Part shown: one piece after another, positions 32,648-44,620 of the stretch
Position numbering within the stretch: the stretch's first letter is position 1
How the letters are laid out: each line of letters starts with the position of its first letter
From: Aphidius gifuensis
Taxonomy: Eukaryota > Arthropoda > Insecta > Hymenoptera > Braconidae
Reading direction: 5' to 3'
Length of the DNA stretch: 64,000 nt
Assembly (NCBI RefSeq): GCF_014905175.1
Contig: NC_057791.1
Coordinates: 11,970,177-12,034,176 of the forward strand
Notes under the pieces: generated by a model
What the model was told of the DNA's origin: nothing
The model's database searches: none
Seen by the model: only the letters and a program-made list of their open reading frames with translations
Position numbers and translations under genes: made by a program

Positions 32648-34235
32648 CTAGCCATTGTTGTTATGACTCGAAGGATACATTCGTTTTTCAATTATTGGCA
32701 TTAGCTCCATGAGTAGTTCTTTTGGTTTATCAATATGGCATACGGCATTGACCATATACCTTAAGATTTGATCAACTTCAAGGTCAGTCTCTTGTGTGGT
32801 TTCTTCGATTCCACTATGTTGTTGACTTTGAGCAATAGTTTTTTGGCTAAATGATCTATTATAAGTTTGTTGGGAGTAATTTGCACTGTTATTTGTTTTA
32901 TCTTCTATTACATTTGGTTTTTTATTTTGAACGGCAACTTCCCAACTTTTTTGGACTTTAGCTTGCGAGTTTTGGGTTGGTTTATCCCAGTCTTTGGTTA
33001 TTTCATTTGGTTGGTAATTAAGGGAATTCTTTTTTATTATTATTATTATTTTTGATAACGTTGTTCCATGCTTCCACCATTTTTGGACTTTTATTTGGTG
33101 TTTTCCAGCCATTAATAATTCTCTTTGCTTGGATAATGGATATATCCAACATTTTCCATAGCCATGATTCTGTTTAGATTTCTTGCTGATTTGAATACTT
33201 TACACTTGGTGTACCAAGCCTTATCATTCTCTCCACAGTTTAAACATTTTGGATTGCACTCTTGATCATCTGGATGCTTAGGTTGTCCACATATCAGACA
33301 GGTATCATCACCTTGACAACCTTGTGCGAAATGTCCAAAGCGTCCACATTTATAGCATTGTTTCACATTTAGTATAAAAGTATTGACTGGAATCCTCATT
33401 CTTCTATAGTATACATATTCTGGTAGGTCTTGGTTTCTAAATACCAAACATACAGCTCTTGAATCTTTTTTTACCATCTTTTGTGTGGTTTCATCTTTAA
33501 CTTTTATTTTTAAGCGAAAAGCATCAACTACTGTAGGATTTGATTCATTTTCGTTAATTTCTTCTATAATTTCATTGGTATTAAATTCTTCTGGAACGTT
33601 TTTAATTACCCCTTTTTCTGAATAAAAGAAATCTTGGTATATAAGTTTGGAATCCTTTGTTTTTAATCTCTTCATGGTCAACAAGCTTGTTTGCTTCTTC
33701 CCATGATTTAAATTTAATTTCCCAACAATATTTAGAGTACGGCTCGACACCGTTGTAATCTACTTTCCCATCTATAAGTACTTGCATGATATTTTCTTTC
33801 TTTTTTTATTTGGCTGGTCTCCTTCTACTGGTTTCAAAACTTTCATGCTTACAGTATATGGGCCTTCGTCTTTTTCTGTATATTTTATAGGCACTATGGT
33901 TTTATTATTATTATTGTTGCTGTTGCTGATTTGGGTATTCTTGTTCTCATTGATGTCGCTATTAGATCCTGATTTAATTTTTTTCTTTGCTTCTAATTCG
34001 TTTAAGCTTTGTGAATATCTATGTTCATTATTGACATTATCAAGTATTACCTGTTCAATGTTAATTGGGCTGCCTGGTCGCTTCTTTGACGTGCCAGAGT
34101 AGTTCCCATAGCCTGAATTTCCTGTAGATGGATATGGATTTTCCATATCAACATCATTTGCATCACTATTATTGATGACTTCGCAATTACCACTCACTTC
34201 ATTAATAACTTTCTTTGTTATTAATGGAGAAAACA
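32648..34235 (-). pseudogene. LINE ORF1, zinc-knuckle nucleic-acid-binding protein
   Basis: From 34235 downwards: an N/S-rich and K-rich N-terminus (TSKKRPGSPINIEQV, a poly-N tract, NKKRKKI), then WEIKFKSWEEANKLVDHEE. A basic middle section follows, ending in three knuckles: CYKCGRFGHFAQGC (CX2CX4HX4C), CLICGQPKHPDDQEC and a third lacking its histidine, CLNCGENDKAWYTKC. The C-terminal part is Q/N-rich and ends PSSHNNNG and a stop at 32648. At least three frame changes (near 33780, 33610 and 33110) break it. LINE ORF1 proteins of this type package the RNA. The N-terminus is lost or displaced by the GCCAAG element at 34236. An inverse copy with more damage lies at 54463-56014. Confidence 0.85.
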
Positions 34236-34502
34236 ACATGGCCAAGCATTGGGCCAAGCCTGGCAAATCTTGCCAAGTCTTGGCTGCCAGTCTTGGTCAG
34301 TGCTTGCACCAGGCTTGGGGATTGACACCAATTTAAGCTTGGCTGCCAATACTGGGCCAAGCATTAGCTGCCAATACTCGGCCAAGACTCCCAAAAATTT
34401 AATAATTTTATAAAAAAAAATTTTTTTTAATTGTTTAAACAATTCAATTGTTTTATTTATATAATTAATAATTTATTTGACTGAAAAAACTACACCATAA
34501 AT

Positions 34503-34580
34503 ACTTGACTTCACCAGGACTTGAACACGGGACCTTCTAGTTGAAACTCCAGAGCCTTACTTACTTAACCATAGCAGCAA
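34503..34580 (-). repeat. tRNA-like segment
   Basis: On the minus strand an A-box-like TATGGTTAAGTAAGTAAGG and B-box-like GTTCAAGTCC are about 45 nt apart. Poor acceptor stem, so a SINE-type relic. Mirror at 54108-54185. Confidence 0.5.
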
Positions 34581-35049
34581 CAATTAGAGATGAGGAAAAT
34601 TTGTTCTACTTGAATTTACATTATAATCATGGCAATCCAATAATCAACCGACACTCAGCCGATATATAAATTTTATTTGTTTCATTAACCCCGGAATGTA
34701 TTTTAATAATTTATAAAAAAAAAAATTTTTTTTCTTGAAATTTTCGTTATGTAAGAAAAAAATGAGTATATCTGTTATACACATATATATATAATTGAAT
34801 AAAAAATTTTCAATATTAAATTCATAACAGCGGCTCTCAATATTTATTCACATATGTCGAAAGAATAAAAAATAATCAATTTTGGTGACCCAAAGAACAA
34901 TCGACACTCGTCCGACAAATGGCAAGTCAAGTTCACCAATCTTTAATGTGCCAACTCTTGGCTTAATTGTATACTCCCAGTCTTGGCCGCCCAATAATTA
35001 ACCAAGACTTGGCCGATGAAGGGTCGATCAATGGCTGGCCAGCCCTTAA

Positions 35050-35550
35050 GGAGGTTATACACAAATTACTCTTTTTTTAAAAAATATAATGAGAATGTTC
35101 TGAAATTTTGTATACAAGTAGATCTTTTCATTCTGAATACAACGGTATAATTATTTTCTTATGTTGATCGGTTAAATTTTTTGTAATTAATTATTGAAAA
35201 TAATATTTAACATTTCTTATGGAGATTTCAACCATTTTTTCGGATAGAAAAATGATGAAAAAGTCTTGAAAAAATCACACATATACTAGAAACCGAGTTT
35301 TATTAATTGCGCAGAAAATTTTTATATGTTGATCGGTCAATTAATGAGAAATTAATTATAAACTTTACAAAAATTAGATGTGGCAACGTATGGCATGTTC
35401 AAACACACACACATACCCGCAATCCCATATATTGTATACGGGGCGCAGGCGCTTTACACTTTATTATTTTACAGTGTAGCCAAGTTTCACTTGAGACTGT
35501 GACGTCAGAAGCTCCTCGCAACACCCGCAATGAATTTGTGTATAACCTCC
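35050..35550. mobile_element. TTAA-flanked MITE, GGAGGTTATACACAAATT family (left arm)
   Basis: TTAA at 35046-35049 and 35551-35554. GGAGGTTATACACAAATT and mirror. Mirror copy 53133-53639. Confidence 0.85.
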
Positions 35551-36010
35551 TTAATGAGTCAAGCCTTGGCTTAATCATCTTTTTCGAGTCTTGGCCACCC
35601 AATAGTTAACCAAGACTCGGCCGATGAATGGTTGATCAATGGCTGGCCAGCCCTTAACGAGCCAAGCCTTGGCTTAATCATCTTTTTCGAGTCTTGGCCA
35701 CCCAATAGTTTACCAAGACTTGGCCGATGAATGATTGATCAATGGCTGGCCAGCCCTTCATCAGCCAAGCCTTGGCCTAATCATCTGTTTCGAGTCATGG
35801 CCACCCAATAATTTACCAAGACTCGGCCGATAAATGGCTTGATAAGAGCAGGCCACCTCTTCTTCAACCAATGGTCGGCCAAGCATTGGAATACAAGCCT
35901 TGGTAAGCAAATAACCAGCCATGAGTCAGCCAAGCCTTGGCCCATGGATGGCGCACGATTGGCTGTCAAGCATTGGCTGCCATTATTGGGACAAGACTTG
36001 GCCGTGTTGT

Positions 36011-36431
36011 GAGTCTTAGCAATTCCTACCCGGGTGGTTGCACTATTTTTTTATTATTTTTATTCACAGTTATTGTTTTTTTAACACTGTTAGCCCCTGT
36101 CACTGGCGTGATGGGGTTATAGCTTGGGTTGTTTGTTGTTGTTTTCCCCATTTTTGGGAATTATAAACAAAAACACTCAATACACTGATTCATTTGCGGG
36201 ATGTCCCGTCTTAACACCTGACGAGGGATTCTCACCCTACTTTGTTTTGTAAGTTAATTATTAATGATTTTTATTAATTTTTTAACAAAGGAGTGTTTAC
36301 ATCCCGAGCTCTCTTCTCTCTCTTAAAAAAATCAATAAATCTCCTAAAAATTTCTGGAGCAAAAAATAGTGACGCACTCTTGTAGCAACACCTGTGACTA
36401 TTGTGTGCCCAAAATTCAAAGGCGGACCATA
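36011..36431. other. non-coding stretch, possible LINE 5' UTR
   Basis: Contains GGTGTTAAGACGGGACATCC in inverse and a GTGTCACTGGCGTG block; no frame. By position it could be LINE 5' UTR on the minus strand, but nothing proves it. Confidence 0.35.
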
Positions 36432-36435
36432 TTAA

Positions 36436-37244
36436 GGGATTACCTCGGCCAAATTTCGGGGTATAGGAGAGGGGATAGAGCCTATGTTTAATACATTGGC
36501 CCGAGAGCCATTGCCAACCTCAAAAAGATGAATTTTTTTATTTTTTTTTTTTCGATAAAACAATAGTTTTTTTAAATAATTATTGTATAATAATCTAATA
36601 TTATTAATCCCTGAAATATAATTGATCAACTTTTTATTCTTTTAAACATTTATTCAATAGTTAAAAAAAATGTGTAAATCGTGAAACACCGCAAAAAAAA
36701 AAAAAAACAGTTGGTTGTACTGAGAGTGAGGTTGTGTTAGTGTATGATATAGCTGCTGTGGCAGTATGTGTGTATCAATGTGGGATTTATTACTGGCGTT
36801 TTTAAACCTACGCGCCGCAACATGGCGGATCACTATTCAGTGCGTTGCCAAGCGTACATTAGAATATAGTAGACGTCATATATACTGCTCGATTAGATGA
36901 ATTTTTTCATACTCTAATTATTTATTATAAAAAACTAAGCTCCAAACCTCTTTAATTTTTTTTCCATACGTTTTGTTTTGTCTCACTTCATAACCCAATA
37001 GTTTTTTTTTCACGATGTCATTATTTCGATTAAAGATATCGGTATTTTAATGGACTTTTTTTTGACAAAAATCGTTTTCTCCATAAGAGCCCAAGTTAAA
37101 AGTTGTCAACTTTGAAAATTAATAAAAAAATAACGAGCTTCCAAACAATTACCAAAAAATTACATAGAATGTATCAGTATTTCAAGAATCTACTGTGAAA
37201 ATTTCAAAGCATTCTCATTATTAGTGACTGGCCGAGGTAATCCC
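36436..37244. mobile_element. TTAA-flanked element, GGGATTACCTCGGCCA family (left arm)
   Basis: TTAA at 36432-36435 and 37245-37248; ends GGGATTACCTCGGCCA and TGGCCGAGGTAATCCC. Related to 958-1432. Mirror copy 51444-52249. Confidence 0.88.
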
Positions 37245-37892
37245 TTAACCTTTCAGTAAATTATACACCAAGCAAACTTTCACAGATATAAGTTAATCAT
37301 AAATTATAAATTTACGTTTTATAATGTAACATTGAATAAAGAAAAAATTAATAAATAAATTAAAGTATATAATAATAAACTATTATGTTTTAATATTTGA
37401 GTTGTCGATATTATTACTACTGTAGACATTACTTAGTGTGAAAAAGCATTAATATTGTCGTCAATTTAATATTTGACATATAATATTTAGAAAAACTGCT
37501 ACAAGAGCGCGTTACTCTTTTATTCTTTTCGGCATTTTAAGGATATATCCTGGATATACGCCATTTAGATATATCCAGGATATATATTTTTTCATAGGGG
37601 ATGTCACAATCAAATAGTATTAATTCTTCTATCAATTTAACACTTGATTTTGAGGTTGCAACAATTATGAACACCATTTTTTTTTAGATACATCAACAAC
37701 AGATATTGATAAAATTAATGAAAACGAAATTAACAATAATAAATTTACAATGGATTAAAATATTCACAATGACATTAGTGATTGTTTAGCAATGGCTGTT
37801 TCACAAATTTTAACTGAATCAATGATGCAAATTAGTATGTTTAGTGATGTTTCTGGAATCCATCTTCAGAAGATTATTTGGACAATTCCAAT

Positions 37893-39442
37893 CCCGAGGA
37901 ACGAAATTTATATATATCTTTATATACCTTTATATATTCACATATAACTTTATAAAATTTTATAAAATTTTATATAATTTTATATAATTATATAAAAATT
38001 TGAAGAATTTTTAAACTCTCTATATATAATTATATACAACTTTATAAGGTTATATACAGCTATATATAATTTTATAAAGTTATATATAAATGTGTACAAA
38101 GTTGTGAACGATTTGTGTATAAGTATATATAATTATATAAAGCTATATATTTCTATATGTAGCTGTATAAAGTTTCATATAGTTTTATAAAAGTATATAA
38201 ACTTGTATATGAATATACGAAGATATTTTTACCCAAGGAACGATCGTTATAAAGGTATATAGTTATATATAGTTATATACAATTGTATGAAGATATATAC
38301 AATTGTATATGACTATATCTTTATATCTATTTATAAGGTTATATATAGCTATATATAGCAGTATAAATAAGTTTTATACATGTACAGTTTTATATAATTA
38401 TATTAACCTTTATAGAACATAATATTTATAAATTAGTGAACCAAAGTTACAAATAATAAAATAGAGCGAGTTCATATATTCGCTGGCTTCTTTAGTGGAA
38501 TAATGTGTTCTATTCGGATTCCAACAGCATCATGAACGAAAAATGATAGGTTACTATCGAAATAAAGGTCAATAAGTATAATAAGTATGTAAGCAAAGAA
38601 GGTATAATAAGGTAAATAGAGTTTACACGGAAAAAAAATTTCATCAAATTTTACTATGCTTACATTACCAAAGAACTATCTTTTGACTATTAAAAAATTT
38701 ACTATCATTTTAACGAAAAAAAACAATTGTAGTCTTGAAAAATTAAAATGTACCATAGCAATTTTCTTACGTTTTTTTTTGCTATTTCCCGATGAAAAAA
38801 TTACAACGCATAAAGAAATTTTACAGAAACCAAATTTAAAATAATCCAGCCTAAAAATACATTGCAGCATAGCAAAAAATATTTTTTTTTTTTTTGCTTT
38901 GTATATTTATAAAATTTACTCTGCTGTTGTGGACAAAATTAAAATGATCCTCTGAAAATTTACAATGTCGCATAGTAATTTTAATAACTTAATAACATAT
39001 TTAAAATTACAATGGGGCATAGCAAATTGATGACGGACTCAGAAATGTCAACTGCCCCCACTAGTCAACTGCGCAGGCGTGACTTTTGCTTGTTGATGTA
39101 AAGCAAATAAATTTTTGTATTCACATGCGTTATCGTGGCGCATCGGGTACTGCGTCGGGTTGGTAACCGAAAGGTATGGGGTTCAAGTCCTGAGCGTGGA
39201 CAGTTTTTTATGTCTAAATTTTGCGTTTGACCATTTTAAAATACAGTTACATATACATTTATACAATTTTATATACCTTTATATAAAACTTTATACAATT
39301 GTATGAAGTTTTATATAGTTATACAACCTGTTATATATAGCTTTATAAATAAAGTGGCAATATAAAACCATATATAACTTTATACAACTTTATAAAATTT
39401 TATATAATTATATAAAGTTATATATAAATTTCGTTCCTCGGG
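37893..39442. mobile_element. CCCGAGG element, copy 2 of 3 (left arm)
   Basis: Same ends and TATATAA-rich blocks as 4954-6490 but in opposite orientation of the core. It interrupts the gene relic between SGIP... and YGKIDD. Flanks AT and TA do not give a clear duplication. Confidence 0.85.
39123..39200 (+). repeat. tRNA-like segment in CCCGAGG copy 2
   Basis: TGGCGCATCGGGTAC (39135 on) and GGTTCAAGTCC (39180 on) with GTTGGTAACCGAAAG between. The anticodon position would read GGT. Stems are poor. Confidence 0.6.
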
Positions 39443-40129
39443 TATGGTAAAATTGACGATAGTTTTCACAGTAAAACTCTCACTAATACAAATATTACTT
39501 TTACGTCTAAATCGTTAAATGTATTGGGCAAAAAAAAATAACAATACTGAATCATTGAATGTTCTTAATAGTAAAAATTTGAGACTTTAACTTCATTTAA
39601 AAAACCAAATAATTCCACAATCAGTGAACTAGTTGATGTTATATCAACAAAATATAACAAAATTGTTGATACATGTTTATCAAATAATATGTCAATAGAC
39701 AATAATGAGACATTTACGGAATCATAAGACAGTTTGTAAAAAAAAAAAAAATAATAATGAAACATTTACATCAAGTGAATCAAAAAGTGTATTATTAACA
39801 CCATCAGTTAAAAAATTATTAATTGCTATAATGCTACATATGATACTGATTTGCCTAATCATTTGATCTATTTATTGTAACAACAGATTCAGGCTCATAT
39901 TATTATTTAGAAGAAAATCAAAACATTACCCTGGTAGAAAAAATATCCCGCCAATATCCCGACATACCCCGTAATTGACCCATTGGCGAGTTATGTACTC
40001 CGCCAATATCCCGCGACAATATATTGTAACCCTAGCGAATGCGTCGACACCTATTCGATCGGGATTTGACTCACCAATGTAGCATTCAGTCGACAGCGAT
40101 TTAACAGCCATTCGACAGCATATATAAAA

Positions 40130-40539
40130 CCCTGGCGGAACACACAAAAGCAATTCATTATAGCTATTATAGAATGATTTCGACGCTTTTTTTTTGTTCT
40201 TGTTTCGCTCTTGTTTTGCTATTGATTTTGGTGGTAGGTTTTCATAAATTACCGCTATTGGAGGTCTTGTGTTTTGTGTCTGAAATCTGTTTGACAGCTC
40301 GCTCCCTAACCTCTTAATTCTATGTTTTTGAATCGTATAAATTATCAATAATGGAAGATAATTTACGTTAAATTAATGTGTCTAAACTGTCAATAGAATA
40401 TTTTAATATTTTATTATGGTATTAAATGGTTCATATTATAACTAGGGGTTCTGTAATATTAATTTTAATTTGCTCTTGGATAGCTATTGATTCGTTCTTG
40501 TAAAAGCGCCGAAATCAACTCTTGTCATTTCCGCCAGGG
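40130..40539. mobile_element. 410 bp MITE, CCCTGGCGGAA family
   Basis: CCCTGGCGGAACACAC and ATTTCCGCCAGGG. The family copy at 62255-62270 reads TATATAAAACGTAATTC without it, implying an AA duplication. Confidence 0.82.
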
Positions 40540-40644
40540 AACGTAATTCACGAGCCCCGGACACTCAAAACGAGTTGGAAAATTATGAAATAAATATAAG
40601 ATTATAATGACAATAATTTAAACTGAATGAAACCTTGACTAGTA

Positions 40645-40647
40645 CAT

Positions 40648-40686
<39 letters not shown>

Positions 40687-40760
40687 TTTTAATATCCCAG
40701 CGGCTGGAGGCCATTATTGGGACCAGGATAAAATTGCAGTAAGCAATTTAATACAAGGAT
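40645..40760 (-). repeat. LINE 3' end with TAAA-repeat tail
   Basis: Minus strand: TTTTATCCTGGTCCCAATAA, GGCCTCCAGCCGCTGGGAT, then a (TAAA)n tail of about ten units at 40645-40690. This layout is typical of insect LINEs with short tandem tails. Probably the 3' end of the same element as ORF1 at 41461-42175. Confidence 0.6.
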
Positions 40761-41460
40761 ACATAATAATATTACATTTTCTTAAAATAATTCTTAAAAT
40801 ATTAGTTATCAGTGTTATCCAAAAATAATCGATAACCATATTATATAGTAGAAATATAATAATATTACCATTATTACAGAATTATAAAATTAGATAATAT
40901 TAGATAATAGCTCAATATATATAAAAAGAATCCAGTCTTTGCATTAATAATATAATAACATAAATATATATCAGATGTGCCACAAGCTAGTGTAAAAGAG
41001 TGCTAATTACACAGAACAATAAATTTTTTGTAATAAATTAATTATCATTCGAAGCTTTAAAACTATATATTTCGAGGGAAACTGTATTACATACCGAGAC
41101 ATTTGCGCTTTCTATTATACTGATATGAACGATTGATTTATTACTTGAATTATAGAGACAATATCAACGCAAAGAACGTAAGAAACTTAAGAAAATTGAA
41201 AAACAATTTACCCTCATTGAGAATCAGTTGCAATATGATGATTATTTATGCAATATGATATGATAATTAAATAGTACCACAAACAATTTTGACGTTTACA
41301 TTGAAACTAGCTTGAGGCATCAATGATTAGTTGATATAGATATGATTAGATTACAAAAAAATAAAATCTCTCCAACAAAATATAATAAAATTGCATCATT
41401 TGGTCGTATCGATGGTAAGACAAATAATAAACAATGATAATAAACAATTAATTGATGATA

Positions 41461-42175
41461 TCACGTTGTTTGGTGAGTGTTGTTAATAACTCTGAAGACT
41501 CCGTTGATGAACCTGATCCTTGGATTAGTGATACCATCTTGTGCCAACTGTACTTTCAGCTGACGTCTTTGGGCCAGTTGAGCAGGTGTAAAGTCCTGCG
41601 AGATAACCAACTTGGCCATCCAACCTGTCATTAATTTTGTATTCTTTAGCTCCATAAACCTCTGCACAAAAACATCTTTATAAAAGATGTTATTAAATTT
41701 CACCTTTGTCATTCTGGGCTTCACTAAAGAGCCAGGATAAGGGTGAATACGTGACGAGGTCACTTTGACAGTACCAATACTTGGTTTAGAATCAAAAACA
41801 AGCTGTATTAGTTGATCCACCTTATCTCTATCACTTACAACACGTTGGGTAATATTTAAATTATTATCTGGATCTTCAGGTATGCCAAAGACAATGACGT
41901 TTGGCATACGTTCCAGTATTAATTTGCTTTTATTTAAATCATCCAATATTAATTTGCTATTATTTAAATCATCACTCATTTGAGTGATACTCGTTTTATT
42001 ATCAGCAATAGTTGATGTGTTTATTTTGATTTTTGTGTTGAGTTGTTAACAATTGTTGTATTTAGTGTTTGTATATTGTTGTTGAGCTGACCCAATTCAG
42101 CATCTATTGATGCAAATTTTTTATTTACAGTAACTGTAAATGATTTAAATGTATCAATATTAAAATCAATATACA
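41461..42175 (-). pseudogene. LINE ORF1-like RNA-binding protein, second LINE family
   Basis: 172 open codons plus an upstream coiled-coil-like stretch in another frame (FKSFTVTVNKKFASIDAELG, then LNNNIQTLNTTIVNNST), separated by a frameshift near 42030. The main part runs RMPNVIVFGIPEDPD, DKVDQLIQLVF, PRMTKVKFNNIFYKDVF, ISQDFTPAQLAQRRQL and a final RFINGVFRVI. This is the coiled coil, then RRM-like, then C-terminal domain order of CR1/L2/Jockey-type ORF1 proteins (NVVIFGLPE, RP..VKF, DLTP.QR..R.L). The frame ends at 41461 and there is no ORF2 before the tail at 40690, so the LINE copy is internally deleted. It lies within the 40030-47735 element. Confidence 0.65.
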
Positions 42176-42239
42176 TGTATTTAATATTAAATAAGAGATT
42201 AAATTATACAAAGTAGAGAGGTTAGATTGACATGATTCG

Positions 42240-44620
42240 CATATCTACTGGAGTCAGAAAGCTGTCGAGCCTCAAACCATTCATCGGTAGTTGACTTGGT
42301 CATTATTACCGAGATATTTTGTCACTAAATCGACAGGCTTTCGACACCGAATTGAGAGGTGTCTAATTTATTCATTTTTCATTGTTTTTAATTGTTTAAA
42401 CATCATAATGGACTTTATTAATAAATAATTTGCATTTTTTTTTATGAAAAAATTAATAGAATATATAAAAAAAATTGTAAAAATTTAAACAAAAAAAGTT
42501 TTTTTTTGTTTATAATTTTTAAATTAATTGTTAATAACAATTGCATGTAAAAAACAAAATAAAATAATATAATTAAGCATTTAAAGATTAAACAATCGCA
42601 AAAATAACTTTTTTTTAATTTTATAGCGCTATATACCCATTGACTCTGTCTCGACACCGTTTTGATCGCGTTTCGACCGCCTTTCGACAGGCTTTCGACA
42701 GGTTTCGACACCGAATTGAGAGGTGTCTAATTTATTCATTTTTCATTGTTTCAAATTGTTTAAACATTATAATGGACTTTATTAATGATAGATTTGCATT
42801 TTTTTTATAAAAAAATAAATAGAATATATAAAAAAACTTGTAAAAATTTAAACAAAAAAATTTTTTTACTGTTTATAACTTTTAAATTAATTGTTAATAA
42901 CAATTGCATGTAAAAAACAAAATAAAACAATATAATTAAGCATTTAAAGATTAAACAATCGCAAAAATAACTTTTTTTAAATTTTATAGCGCTATATACA
43001 CTGAGGGAAAAAGTTGCTAAAATATAGCAAAATTTTGCTTGAAAGTTTTAGGCTTTGATTTAAAAAAAAAATGTATTAATTTGAGCATAATATTTTTTAA
43101 TTGAAGCAATTTATTTGCTTCAATTCAAGACAGTTTTTTTTTTATTTAAGAGAAAAGAGAATTAATTTAAGGGAAACTTTGCTAAAAAGGAAGCAAAAAT
43201 ATCCCTTAAATCAAGCGAATAAGCGGTCTAGTTAAGACAAAAGTTGCTAAAATTAAATGACATTTGATTTTATTTAATGGGTAAATCGTTAAATTTGAGG
43301 ATAATATTGATTGAATTAATAGAAAATTGTTTTTATACAAATGATAAATGAATTAATTTAAAAAAATTATGAATCAATTCAAGACAAAAAGCGATCTAGT
43401 TAAGACACAAGTTGCTAAAATTAAGCGACATTCAGTTTAATTTAATGGGTAAGTCGTTTTTTAACTAGATCGCTTTTTGTCAAATTCATTTTACAATTAT
43501 TCATTTACATCATTTAATAATTCAATCAATATCGCTTTGATTTACCCATTAAACAAAATCAAATGTCGACCTTTGGCACAACAAACCGTAAGATTTAAGC
43601 TATTTTGCTTCGCTTTGCAAGTTTCTCTTAAATTAATTCTCTTTTCTCTTAAATAAAAAAAAAACTGTCTCAAATTAAAGCAAATAAATTGCTTCAATTA
43701 AAAAATATTATGCTCAAATTAATACATTTTTTTTTTTAAACCAAAGCCTAAAACTTTCAAGCAAAATTTTGCTATATTTAAGCAACTTTTCTCTAAAATA
43801 AAGACATTTTTTTTCTCAGTGTACCCATTGACTCTGTCTCGACACCGTTTCGACAGCATTTCGACTGCCTTTCGACAGGATTTCGACACGGAATTGAGAG
43901 GTGTCTCATTTATTTATTTTTTATTGTTTTTAGTTGTTTAAACATCATGATGGACTTTAATAATGATAGATTTGTATTTTCTTAAAAAAAAAACTAATAC
44001 AAAATATAAAATAACTTGTAAAAATTATAAACAAAAAAAATTTTTTTTTCCAATTTTTACAAGTTTTTTTACATTTTCTATTAATTTTTTTATAGAAAAA
44101 TACAAATCTATCATTAATAAAGTCCATTATAATGTTTAAACAATTTGAAACAATGAAAAATGAATAAATTAGACACCTCTCAATTCGGTGTCGAAAGCCT
44201 GTCGAAACGCGATCAAAACGGTGTCGAGACAGAGTCAATGGGTATATAGCGCTATAAAATTAAAAAAAAGTTATTTTTGCGATTGTTCAATCTTCAAATG
44301 CTTAATTATATTATTTTATTTTGTTTTTTACATGCAAGTATTATAATAAAAATTATAAACAAAAAACTTTTACAATTTTTTATATATTCTATTAATTTTC
44401 ATAAAAAAAGCAAATTATTATTAAAAGTCCATTATGATGTTTAAACAATTAAACAATGAAAAATGAATTGAACACCTCTCGGTAGAAATCGCTGTCGATT
44501 TAGTGACAAAATATCTCGGTAATAATGACCAAGTCAATTACCGATGAATGGTCTGAGGCTCGACAGCTTTCCGACTCCAGTAGATATGCGAATCATGTCA
44601 ATCTAACCTCTCTACTGTGT
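42240..44620. repeat. palindromic array of TTTCGACA repeats
   Basis: A unit of about 370 bp (GTCGAGCCTC, ACTCTGTCTCGACACCG, CGAATTGAGAGGTGTC, AACAATTGCATG) occurs twice directly and then in inverse after about 44050. The frames at 42442 and 43957 arise from this array. A TA-flanked element (42999-43821) sits in the second unit. Confidence 0.75.
42999..43821. mobile_element. TA-flanked TIR element, CACTGAGGGAAA family
   Basis: CACTGAGGGAAAAAGTTGC and mirrored TTTTCTCAGTG, TA on both sides (42997-42998, 43822-43823). The neighbouring unit has GCGCTATATACCCATTG uninterrupted at 42626. Long arms of about 180 bp. Mariner-like by duplication. Confidence 0.82.

Larger units (their letters stand above)
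24517..32655 (-). pseudogene. LINE ORF2: endonuclease, reverse transcriptase, RNase H
   Basis: ORF2 starts at 32655 with MASQSSCTIIQWNCRSIK, an APE-endonuclease N-terminus, overlapping the ORF1 stop by 8 nt. After the 29677-32594 insertion it resumes (29670-28049) with VDLLLIQETWLKPGD, GGDFNAHHVWWGSDDT and DPWGSDHYPV (catalytic endonuclease motifs), then RT with RPISLAP and FGFRRNRSCTDN. After two more insertions RT continues with SAMFLDIKGAYDNV (motif A), GLPQGSVLSPLLYALYL (motif B) and LEFADDVVIY (catalytic FADD). RNase H follows (FYTDGSKTEG, SDSLSV, VPAHRGITGNEKAD) and a C-terminal CCHC (CECN...HVLWSC). There is a one-base frameshift near 26440 and others in 28.4-29.6 kb. The presence of RNase H points to I, R1 or LOA-like clades as well as Jockey. 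Not functional as it stands. Confidence 0.9.
23918..34235 (-). mobile_element. Jockey/I-type non-LTR retrotransposon, split by later insertions
   Basis: The 3' end is at the poly-T stretch 23918-23952 (poly-A tail on the minus strand). Then come a 3' UTR (about 23953-24516), ORF2 (24517-32655) and ORF1 (32648-34235). The foreign blocks 24609-24654, 26645-27762, 27779-28045 and 29677-32594 are not LINE sequence; without them the element is near 5.5-6 kb. The 5' end is unclear because a GCCAAG-repeat element abuts ORF1 at 34236; the 36010-36430 stretch may be its 5' UTR. An inverse partial copy (ORF1 plus the first ORF2 codons) lies at 54463-56067. Confidence 0.85.
34236..36010. mobile_element. 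GCCAAG-repeat element (left palindrome arm)
   Basis: Ends resemble each other in inverse (AACAACATGGCCAAGC and CTTGGCCGTGTTGTG). The subterminal regions contain three to four units of a roughly 104 bp tandem (CAAGCCTTGGCTTAATC, GATCAATGGCTGGCCAGCCC). It is interrupted by the TTAA MITE 35050-35550 and contains a tRNA-like stretch. A fragment of the family occurs at 62600-62705. Confidence 0.65.
32130..39442 (+). repeat. left arm of 7.3 kb palindrome (partner 49245-56520)
   Basis: Matching points sum to 88662-88688 throughout (32594 with 56068, 36436 with 52249, 39442 with 49245). The arms are therefore near-identical with few indels. Contents: minisatellite, LINE ORF1, GCCAAG element, TTAA elements, start of the unidentified gene, CCCGAGG element. 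The outer limit is vague because it lies in the minisatellite. Confidence 0.9.

Noticed and set aside
35307..35969. Frames of 61-100 codons repeated in both palindrome arms
   Set aside because: They arise from GCCAAG tandem repeats and the TTAA MITE; no family resemblance, and conservation is due to the recent duplication.
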